Shown in pieces: positions 28,356 through 36,800 of a DNA stretch of 41,900 nt (position 1 is its first letter; each line of letters begins with the position of its first letter). The DNA lies in NCBI GenBank assembly GCA_900557255.1, contig USSA01000003.1:1-41900 (forward strand), given 5' to 3'. This stretch comes from an uncultured Prevotella sp. Its GTDB lineage: Bacteria; Bacteroidota; Bacteroidia; Bacteroidales; Bacteroidaceae. Position numbers and translations under genes: made by a program. Under the pieces are notes generated by a model that saw only the letters and a list, made by a program, of their open reading frames with translations, had not been told where the DNA came from and did not search any database.

Positions 28356-30308
28356 ATGGCATTAAGCAATACCAAAATACTCACAAGCGAAAGGGATGCC
28401 GTTGCTGTATCTTCCGTAGAGGGTACAAGGCTCACAGGATCAGTCGCAGAAAATAAAGCTGTATTTGACAAATTCCCACAGCTTGATATGGAAAAGCACA
28501 ACGCTTTAGTAGATGCTTTAGTTGCACTTGGTATTGATAGTGCTGTTGTGTCCGGGGATTTATCACAAGTCAAATATATAAGACTGAATGCTGATGGTGC
28601 TATTGAAGTTTCGATTGATAATGTAACTTGGATTCAAACAGCATCTTCGGGGCATAAAATATTTGACTCTAGCGGTAAAGAATACACACAGCGTTCAAGA
28701 TTGAAGTTTCTGAATACTGAAATAACAGACGATGGCACGTATACAATCATAGAGGGACTGCAAGGACCAAAAGGCGAAACCGGCGCAAAGGGCGAAAAAG
28801 GCGAAACCGGAGCAGTAGGTGCTACCGGACAAAAAGGAGACACTGGCGGTGTAATAGTGCCAAGTGTAACCGATGCGGGAATTATTTCTTGGGAAATTCA
28901 AGAAGAACCAATCATCCCTTCCCCACAGTCGATTAGAGGTCCGCAAGGAGTTCAAGGAGTACAGGGCGAAGCCGGAGCAACAGGTCCAAGAGGACCGCAA
29001 GGAATCCAAGGTCCTGTGGGTGTTCAAGGCATCCAAGGAAAGCAAGGCGAAAGAGGTCCTGAAGGTGCGACAGGTGCGACAGGACCAACGGGTCCGAGAG
29101 GACCTCAAGGCGAAAAAGGCGAGAAGGGCGAAAAAGGAGATATAGGCGAGCAAGGTCCAAGAGGATTGCAAGGACCACAAGGAGAACAAGGAGTCCAAGG
29201 AAAACAGGGAGAAAAAGGTGCTCCCGGGGCAACTGGACCACAAGGAAAGCAAGGAATCCAAGGCATCCAAGGACCACAAGGAGAAAAAGGTGCTACCGGA
29301 GCAACAGGAGCAACTGGTGCGACAGGTCCGCAAGGTCCCACTGGGGCACAGGGTCCAAGAGGGGAAAAAGGTGCAGACGGACGTTCCTTTGTTATTCAAG
29401 ACATTTATCCTACGCTTGCAGCATTAAAAACAGCCTATCCAAAAGGTAATGATTATGCTTATCAAGTAACAGGTTCAAATAATGAAATATTTATTTGGAG
29501 CGAACTTGAAAGCGCATGGTCAAGCCTTGGTGCATTGCAAGGTCCGGAGGGTCCACAAGGTCCTAAGGGAGATACCGGAGCAACAGGAGCTAAAGGAGAT
29601 CCCGGTGTGCAAGGACCGCAAGGCGAGCAAGGTATACAGGGAATCCAGGGACCACAAGGTAAACAAGGCGAAAAGGGAGACCAAGGCGAACAAGGTCCAC
29701 AGGGTAAACAGGGTGTTCAAGGAATCCAAGGACCACAAGGCGAAGCTGGTCCACAAGGTCCAAAGGGTGCTACTGGTGCAAAAGGCGAAAAAGGAGATAA
29801 AGGAGAAGTAGGTGCAACAGGTCCTGCGGGTCCAAAAGGCGAGCAAGGCTTGCAAGGTATACAAGGTGTTCAAGGACCACAAGGCAAGACAGGACCGCAA
29901 GGCGAACAAGGTCCACAGGGAAATCCGGGAACGAACGGAACAAATGGAAAAAGTGCATATCAGCTTGCACAAGAAGGTGGATATAAAGGCACAGAAGCAC
30001 AGTTTGTTGCCATTTTAAACAATCTTCCGGACGATACAAAATCGTCAATCTCTGCGCTTAACACAGCGGTACAGCAGAACACCACAAAAATAACAAAACT
30101 AACACCTAAAACAATGACAGCAACCTTAGCTGCTGGGTCAACTTCACTAACATTCAGTGATTCTGCAATTCTTGCAACGTCCGCTGTGGATGTGTATACA
30201 TCCATCTTCGGTGCAACGCTCACAGCGATGACTATTGACGCAGGTAAAGTTACGTTAAAGTTTGAAGCTCAAAGCAGCGCAATGAGCGTAAGAATCGAGG
30301 TGCATTAA
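28356..30308 (+). CDS. Collagen-like tail fibre
   Basis: This 650-aa protein has an N-terminal anchor (about 1-128), two long Gly-X-Y arrays (about 129-345 with a short break, and about 395-535), a linker domain between them ([18 protein letters not shown] ... [13 protein letters not shown]) and a C-terminal adhesin-like domain (about 545-650). The collagen triple helix should make a long stiff fibre. It sits at the beginning of the fibre gene cluster and contacts the host. Confidence 0.9.
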   Translation: MALSNTKILTSERDAVAVSSVEGTRLTGSVAENKAVFDKFPQLDMEKHNALVDALVALGIDSAVVSGDLSQVKYIRLNADGAIEVSIDNVTWIQTASSGHKIFDSSGKEYTQRSRLKFLNTEITDDGTYTIIEGLQGPKGETGAKGEKGETGAVGATGQKGDTGGVIVPSVTDAGIISWEIQEEPIIPSPQSIRGPQGVQGVQGEAGATGPRGPQGIQGPVGVQGIQGKQGERGPEGATGATGPTGPRGPQGEKGEKGEKGDIGEQGPRGLQGPQGEQGVQGKQGEKGAPGATGPQGKQGIQGIQGPQGEKGATGATGATGATGPQGPTGAQGPRGEKGADGRSFVIQDIYPTLAALKTAYPKGNDYAYQVTGSNNEIFIWSELESAWSSLGALQGPEGPQGPKGDTGATGAKGDPGVQGPQGEQGIQGIQGPQGKQGEKGDQGEQGPQGKQGVQGIQGPQGEAGPQGPKGATGAKGEKGDKGEVGATGPAGPKGEQGLQGIQGVQGPQGKTGPQGEQGPQGNPGTNGTNGKSAYQLAQEGGYKGTEAQFVAILNNLPDDTKSSISALNTAVQQNTTKITKLTPKTMTATLAAGSTSLTFSDSAILATSAVDVYTSIFGATLTAMTIDAGKVTLKFEAQSSAMSVRIEVH

Positions 30309-30865
30309 TGGCTTGGTATCCAATAAAGGGTGGCGAGAACGTTACACCCGAAGTAACAGCTCAGACAGGGCTGATTGAGAGCATCAAGACACAGCTTGTT
30401 GGCAAGGCAACAGGAGCAAATGCCACGGCTGACAAGATTCTTGAGGGGTTCAGTGCATGGGTCAATGGTCAGCTGGTGCAGGGAACGGCGAAAGACCCAA
30501 GCCAATTTGCGGATTTAAAATCAGCAGGTGGGTTCGCGAAAATGGCGGTCGATAAATTCTCGTTCTCTAGTAGAAAGACTTGCTATGGCACATCCATATC
30601 TCATTCTCTTGGTACCACACCTCAGATAGCACTGCTGTTTTGCAATCGTGACAGTGCAACCGCAAATGCAGATGTTTATTTTGCGGCTACAAATTCCGTC
30701 TGCACTCTTTGTTATACAAGAAACACAAATGCTTCCGCTGGTTACGGTGGCTTATCGTACGCGGCAAATGGAAATGTAGGAGGAAGTTCAGTGATGTTTA
30801 AAGTGGGCAGCTCTAATGGATATTATATCGCAGGTGTCGAATACACCCTTATCACGTTAGCATAG
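30308..30865 (+). CDS. Tail fibre tip/adhesin, first of two related proteins
   Basis: This 185-aa protein overlaps the collagen fibre stop (TAATG). The opening (AWYPIKGGENVTPEVTAQTGLIESIKTQLVGKATGANATADKILEGFSAWVNG) is an attachment region. The C-terminal beta domain holds the GTSISHSLGTTPQI motif and GVEYTLITLA end. The next gene has the related SYSITHNLGSKPKF and GATYYWQVMA. Probably part of the receptor-binding tip. Confidence 0.75.
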   Translation: MAWYPIKGGENVTPEVTAQTGLIESIKTQLVGKATGANATADKILEGFSAWVNGQLVQGTAKDPSQFADLKSAGGFAKMAVDKFSFSSRKTCYGTSISHSLGTTPQIALLFCNRDSATANADVYFAATNSVCTLCYTRNTNASAGYGGLSYAANGNVGGSSVMFKVGSSNGYYIAGVEYTLITLA

Positions 30866-30877
30866 AAAGGAGCAAGC

Positions 30878-31486
30878 ATGGGAAATAAACAAAAACTACA
30901 AACGAACAACACCGAGTTAAGCTCCATTCTGTCAACGGTTAAGGGGCTACCGAAAGTAGATGATGTAAAACATGGGGCGTATGTATTTAAGAAGTTATCT
31001 GCGAAAGGCGGCACATTCATTGATTATGTCGTATCTGACAGCACGAATGCCTACCCAGACGGCGGCACGCAAGGCGGGTACTGGTATGAGAAAGTGAAAA
31101 ATTTTATGTTTGGTCTGACGAAAGAGGCTCATGGTTCATTTATACCTTCTTCAAATAGTAAAAGCTATTCAATAACCCATAATCTTGGTTCAAAACCAAA
31201 ATTCATAGTGATTTATACAGATGCTAGTCTTCTAGGAAAACAATATGCAATTCGTTCGATTCAATGCGTTAACAGATATAGTTATGACGGTACTTCAACA
31301 GATAACAGTATGCAATGTATTTATATATACAATAATACTTATTATAGTGATATTGAAGTATACAGATATAGTGAATTTATAGTAAAAACAGCTGACTATG
31401 ATGAATCAACATTCAATTTGAGCTTTTCTTCATCAACATCTTATTTCTTAACTGGTGCAACATATTACTGGCAAGTGATGGCATAG
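30878..31486 (+). CDS. Tail fibre tip/adhesin, second of two related proteins
   Basis: This 202-aa protein is preceded by AAAGGAG. Its C-terminal domain (about 85-202) shares the S-x-I-x-H-x-LG-x-x-P motif and C-terminal pattern with the first tip protein. The N-terminus differs (KVDDVKHGAYVFKKLSAKGGTF). A possible duplicated or alternative tip. Tyr/Ser-rich loops are consistent with ligand binding. Confidence 0.72.
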   Translation: MGNKQKLQTNNTELSSILSTVKGLPKVDDVKHGAYVFKKLSAKGGTFIDYVVSDSTNAYPDGGTQGGYWYEKVKNFMFGLTKEAHGSFIPSSNSKSYSITHNLGSKPKFIVIYTDASLLGKQYAIRSIQCVNRYSYDGTSTDNSMQCIYIYNNTYYSDIEVYRYSEFIVKTADYDESTFNLSFSSSTSYFLTGATYYWQVMA

Positions 31487-31498
31487 AAAGGAGAAGAA

Positions 31499-31876
31499 AT
31501 GTATTACAAAACAATCCAAAGTAGCGAGATAACCATGATAGGGGAATCATCAGTAGTACCTCAGAACGCTGTTGAGATTTCCGAAGAGAAATACGATCAG
31601 ATTATGGCAGTCATTCAGACGCATCCGGAAGACACATTGGAAACGAAACACTATCTATCTGCCGAAACCGAAACCTATGTCGGCAGAGAAACTACGCACG
31701 ACGAAAAAGTGGACTGGTATGTATCGGCAGTAGTCACAAATCAAATGACTATTGACGGAGTGCCGATTGAGTATCAAGAAGAAGTCAAGGCGAAACTGCC
31801 AAGTGAGCCGGCGTCGGAGGACGTTGATCAAGTTTTATCTGAATTAGAAATCGAGGTAGGAATTAATGAACAGTGA
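31499..31876 (+). CDS. Fibre-associated small protein, 125 aa
   Basis: It starts with MYYKTIQSSEITMIGESSVVPQNAVEI and has an acidic C-terminus (SEPASEDVDQVLSELEIEVG). Genes of this size following fibre genes are often assembly chaperones or small baseplate parts. The family is not recognised. Confidence 0.65.
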   Translation: MYYKTIQSSEITMIGESSVVPQNAVEISEEKYDQIMAVIQTHPEDTLETKHYLSAETETYVGRETTHDEKVDWYVSAVVTNQMTIDGVPIEYQEEVKAKLPSEPASEDVDQVLSELEIEVGINEQ

Positions 31877-32222
31877 ACAGACTAAGAGACTTGAAGCAAT
31901 CAAGACGGCAATCAGAGCCGACAAAGAAGTCGTTGATGTTATCGAAGAAGTCGGAATTACAATCGAAGATAAACCGTCAATCGTAACACCGAGACCTGGA
32001 TTCAAGTGGGTTCCGCACCAAGCGAAAGCCGGTGGAGCTATCACATGGGTTGAAGAAACCGACCCGGATGCCGAGGGAACAGCAGACAAGCCGATTACAT
32101 TTAAGCCGGGCATGGACGTGTACGAAAACTACTATTACACGGACGGAGCAACAAGATACGTTTGCATCAAAGCTGGAAGTCCGACAGAGATTTCCGAGGG
32201 AGAGTTCTTCACGGAGTTTTAA
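31866..32222 (+). CDS. Fibre-associated small protein with carbohydrate-binding-like end, 118 aa
   Basis: It overlaps the gene before by 11 bp. The C-terminal half (PGFKWVPHQAKAGGAITWVEETDPDAEGTADKPITF, then YYYTDGATRYVCIKAGSPTEI) resembles small aromatic-rich modules of phage tail proteins. Likely structural, with no firm family. Confidence 0.62.
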   Translation: MNSEQTKRLEAIKTAIRADKEVVDVIEEVGITIEDKPSIVTPRPGFKWVPHQAKAGGAITWVEETDPDAEGTADKPITFKPGMDVYENYYYTDGATRYVCIKAGSPTEISEGEFFTEF

Positions 32223-32231
32223 AAATAAAAA

Positions 32232-32267
32232 ATCGGCACATAATGTGTTTGGAGTAGATGTGCCGAT
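32232..32267 (+). other. Long stem-loop between fibre and ejection genes
   Basis: ATCGGCACAT (32232-32241) pairs perfectly with ATGTGCCGAT (32258-32267) around a 16-nt loop. There is no T-tract. It lies 10 bp after the stop at 32222, so it may protect or process the mRNA end. Confidence 0.55.
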
Positions 32268-32331
32268 AGATGCAAGGAAATCACAGTTTGCCTTGTACAT
32301 AATATATAACGGAATGCAACAATAAATTCTG

Positions 32332-32360
32332 ACACAAACGATAAAAAGTTTGTGTTTTTT
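32332..32360 (+). terminator. Intrinsic terminator before the ejection genes
   Basis: ACACAAAC/GTTTGTGT with an 8-nt loop, then TTTTTT. It lies in the 164-bp gap between the fibre group and the two large ejection-type genes, so these probably have their own control or depend on readthrough. Confidence 0.75.
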
Positions 32361-32386
32361 ATTGAAACAAAGAAAGGGTGTAGAAC

Positions 32387-33820
32387 GTGGCAACGAAAAC
32401 CAAAACAACAACTACAAAGACAACACCTAAAACAACAATTTATAACAAGAATAACATGAGTAGATCGCAAGTGAAAGACTTGCAAAATTCGCTAATAAAA
32501 GCGGGGTACAGTGTTGGTAAATCGGGTGCAGATGGTATATGGGGCAAAGATACAGCGGCGGCAGTATCAGCATGGAAGAAAAGCACAAGTAATAACAACA
32601 CCTATGGAAATACCATAGGTGCATCCAACTTGGCTAAAATCGGAAGTGCAGGCACGAAAGGCACAACCACCAAGACACCCGCAAACACTAACAGAAATGC
32701 AGGTGTTAAGACTGCACTTGGCGGTTCAAATCTGTTAGGAACGTCAACGATTGGTAAAGCGGCAAGGGCATTTATCAACAACAATCCCAATTCATCTCCA
32801 AACGCTTATTTAAGGGCTTTACAATCGGGTTTAATTGAGCCGTTAGGTTCTTCGGAACTGACAGTAAACCCGAATATCCAAAGCCAGTGGGATACAGCCT
32901 TGGCAGATGCAAACACTTTGTATAATACAAATGCCGGACAGCTTGGCAATGTGTATAACCAAGGTGTAAATCAAGCTAATTTAACGTCAGATGAAGCGGC
33001 AAGACAGCAGTACATAGCCTATATGCAGAACCGAAAGAATCTTGCAGAACAGCTTTCTACAAACGGCATTACAGGCGGTGCAAGTGAAACTGCCTTGAAT
33101 CAGATTTTAAACTCTTATTCGTCCAATTTAGCGGATACAGAAGCATCCCGGCAGAGTGCATTAGCTGAACTTGCAAACGAGTACAACGGCAATCTATCCG
33201 ATTTAATGGCACAGCTGCAGTCGAACCAGGCAAGCATCAATTCCCAGTATGGAGCAATGGCACAGGAAGATTTAGCAAACCAAAAGCAGAACCTACTTAA
33301 TGGACAGATTTCCACACTTCAAGCTTATATTAATAGACAGAATGAACTTAAAGAGCAGAATCAAGCTGCTAAGAGTCAAAACGCTATTAATAGTTGGAAT
33401 ACGAAAATTCAGTCTAAGATCAATGCGAAGAATCCGAAGTACACTTATGTCACATCGGATGGCAGACTGCATTACACCAATTCGCAAGCAACAGCAAACG
33501 CTGCGAAAGCACTTGGGGCAAAAGTGGTTGAAAGAAAAGACCCTAAGACTACTACAAAGAAGGGTAGATCGAGTAAGAAAAAAGGAAGTAGTGGCAGTAG
33601 CACTTCAATAAAGGATATTGAATCTGTTTGGAATAAGCCTAGCTATTCTGATATAGTTAGGAATACGGCTGCGAGCAGATATGGGAATTCAACGTATGGG
33701 CAAAAGAGTGCAGGAACCGGTGCTGAGTCCGCATTAAGTTACATTAAGAGTCAATACAACGCAGGAAATATAACCGAAAAACAGGCAAAAACTCTTATAA
33801 ATAAATATGCAAAGAGGTAG
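32387..33820 (+). CDS. Ejection-type protein with peptidoglycan-binding domain
   Basis: This 477-aa protein starts at GTG. A Thr/Lys-rich leader is followed by a peptidoglycan-binding_1 domain (about 24-65: VKDLQNSLIKAGYSVGKSGADGIWGKDTAAAVSAWKK), a linker, and a long Gln/Asn-rich helical segment (about 160-345), then a basic end (about 385-405) and ALSYIKSQYNAGNITEKQAKTLINKY. There is no catalytic domain. It may lodge in the wall and help the next protein cross it. Confidence 0.7.
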   Translation: MATKTKTTTTKTTPKTTIYNKNNMSRSQVKDLQNSLIKAGYSVGKSGADGIWGKDTAAAVSAWKKSTSNNNTYGNTIGASNLAKIGSAGTKGTTTKTPANTNRNAGVKTALGGSNLLGTSTIGKAARAFINNNPNSSPNAYLRALQSGLIEPLGSSELTVNPNIQSQWDTALADANTLYNTNAGQLGNVYNQGVNQANLTSDEAARQQYIAYMQNRKNLAEQLSTNGITGGASETALNQILNSYSSNLADTEASRQSALAELANEYNGNLSDLMAQLQSNQASINSQYGAMAQEDLANQKQNLLNGQISTLQAYINRQNELKEQNQAAKSQNAINSWNTKIQSKINAKNPKYTYVTSDGRLHYTNSQATANAAKALGAKVVERKDPKTTTKKGRSSKKKGSSGSSTSIKDIESVWNKPSYSDIVRNTAASRYGNSTYGQKSAGTGAESALSYIKSQYNAGNITEKQAKTLINKYAKR

Positions 33821-33823
33821 GAT

Positions 33824-36800
33824 ATGTCTATTAATTGGGAAAAAGTCGAAAAAGAAGTAAACACTTTAGCCAAAAATGACTTGAAGAAAAATAAAAAAGG
33901 ATATGTCGGAAATGTAAGTGCTTCTTATGGATTAAAGAAACCACCGCGAAAGTCTAATACGAAAACACAAAATAAGAAAAAAAGCACGGGCAAAAGCTTA
34001 AAGGACAAAGTAAAACAGCAAGTTAATTGGGCGTGGCGTGATATTGAATCTGATTTCATGCCTACTGAAAAGCGAAAAAAGGTTCAAGAGCAGATCGCAA
34101 AAGAAAAGCGTGCAGAGTATCAGAAAAATGGAGGTTTTGCGAACGATAAAACAGGTCAATTTCTTGTCGGGCTTGGAAAAGGTGTTGTAGATAACTCTGT
34201 AGCAGGAGCTGCATATAGCATTGCTAAAGGAAAAAAACTTTCCGAAAGCAAAACTATGACAAAAGGCAACAAAACTATCAAAGCACCAAATAAAAAGACT
34301 GCAAAATATAGAAAAGCGGGAAACATAGCCGGGGAAATGTTCGGCTATGCTACCGGATATGGTGCAGCAGAGAAAGGCACAACAAAACTTGCCGGAAAAG
34401 CTCTTGCAACGAAAACAGGGAAAAAGGTTACTGAAAAAGCCGTAAAGAGCAAAGTTGGGAAAAAAATTGGCGAGGAAGCCGCAAAACAAGTTGTCAAAAG
34501 TGCGACAAAGAATGCTATAGCTGATGCAACAGTAGGAACTGCACTTGATTTAGGCTTGGCAAGGGGCGAGGGCAAAAAGGGCAAAGAACTTGCTAAGGAT
34601 ATGGCAGTCAATGCCGGAATAAATGCGGTTACTGGCGGTGTAATTGAAGCATTGCCAGTAGCCAAAGCCTTAAAAGGGTCGAAAAAAGCAGTGAAAAAGG
34701 AGCTTCCAAAAGCCGCAAAACAGGCTGTAAAGGAAGAAGTCACTCCAAAGATAGAATTACCCACAAAGACTGCAAAACAGGCTGAAAACGTCAAAATAAC
34801 GTCCAAGGTAGAGCTTCCAAAATCGGCAAGACAAAAACAATATGTAAAAGACTTGCAAGGAACTATAACAGGAGAAACACCAACAGGAAAAATCATTAAG
34901 GTTATGGATACTCCTGAAATTCTAAAAAAACATGGTGCAAAAGCTGATAGTTTGACAATAACGCAAGATACCGTGAGAAAAGCTATGTATCCAAAAAGAT
35001 ATCAAGGCTTAAAACAAGGGCATAATTTAGGATTCGGCGGTCTTGAAATGCTTCCTAAACAGCTTGAGGACCCAATAGCTGTATTAGATTCGTCAACTCA
35101 GAAAGACTCTAAAGTTATTATAACAAATATGTTGGATGAACATAATAATCCAGTTATTGCAGCGCTTCATCTTAATAAAGATGGCAGAATTGAATATACG
35201 GATGAAATTGCAAGCGTATATGGTAAGGATGGATATGAGCGTTTTATTGATAATGCAAGGAAGCAAGGAAAGGTTTTGTATGAAAATAAAAAAATAGGGC
35301 TAGATGATGTTCCTTCCGTCGGACTCCAATTGTCCGGGGCGAACCACTCATCTGACCCTATGAACATTATAGCAAATAATATTGACAATGTCAATAAGGT
35401 TGCCCCACCTATCAGACAAGCGGCAAATGAAGTCAAAGTCACACCTAGTGGAAAAGAAACAAAGGTTGGCAATTTTGACGTAGTCGGAAAGAGTGAAAAT
35501 CTTGGTATTGTAAATCCGGATGTGAAAACTATTCAAGAAGCAATGGACTCCGCAGAGGGTAAATTCCGCAGACTTTACAAAGCAACAGTCGATTCAAGTA
35601 ATGAGATCAACAGACTTGCAAAAGCTGCCGGAGATAAACGTGCATCAAATGCAGTGCAAGCCGTTAGAACATCGAGCGGAACAGCAGAATACATCTACAC
35701 CAAACAGCTTGTCAATCCTAAAGGAGAAGTCATTGATAATCGGTCTTTTTACGATGTTTTCAAGCCAGTATCGAAAAATTCAGAGGATTTCAACATTTAC
35801 GCACAACATTTGAATAACATTGACCGATGGAAACAGGGAAAACCAGTATTTAAGCAGTATTCCTCGGAAGAATCGGCAAAAATTGTTCAAGAAATGCTTA
35901 ATAAGCATCCTGAATTTGCTGAAATAACAGATAATATCAACTCATATTGGCGGCAATTTACCCATTCTTGGCTTGTAGAAACAGGCAGAATGAGCGAATC
36001 TGCATGGGATGCCATGAACAAGATGTATCCGAACTATGTACCGGCATTCCGTAAGAATAAAGCCGGTGGAGTCAGTGTAGGCGGCAGCCATTATAGCATT
36101 GGTTCGGGAGTAAAAAAGGCTGTCGGTGGTCATTCAGAAACAATTCCGATTGAAGATGCCATGATGGAACAGGTATCACAAATGATTAAGACTACAAGGA
36201 AAAACGACTTGTATTTAAACTTAATTGATACACTGAAAAGCAATCCGGAACAGCTGAAAACATTTGGAGTTGTGGCAGACACAAAGCCTATGCAAAGCCT
36301 TAATATTGATGATTTTCTGTCCGAAGCAGAACAGGGAGCATTAAAGGAAATAAACTCTAAAGTTTATACTATTTCTGCTATGAGGAATAGCGAAAAAGTC
36401 ACGGCATACATTAATAGCGACTTAGCAGAAGCACTGGGCAAACTTGATAATGTAATCGGTTCGAAGAATATACAAGCATTCGCTAATCTAGGTAAAACAA
36501 TTACGAATCCGATGAAAGCCGGAATCACAGGTTATAACCCGGTATTCGCTATTTCTAACATGGCAAGAGATATTCCGACAGCACTTATTCAGTCTGAATA
36601 TGGAGTTGGTAAAACCACAAAGAATATGTTTAATGCCATTTATCAGATGGCTACAAACGGAGAAATGTGGAGAAAATACCAAGCATTAGGCGGTAAATCA
36701 GCAGGTTATATTCATGCCAATAGAGGATTTGACAAGACATTTAATGTATCTCCGAACCCTGTTCGGAGAATATGGGAGGGCATGAAAAGTGTTTTAGGTG

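Noticed and set aside
28695..29972. Long frames on other strands and frames in the collagen-fibre gene
   Set aside because: They result from the Gly-X-Y codon periodicity and have low-complexity products such as Leu/Ser- or Lys-rich strings.
30308..31486. Diversity-generating retroelement target in the fibre tips
   Set aside because: No reverse transcriptase gene and no template repeat are present anywhere in the genome.
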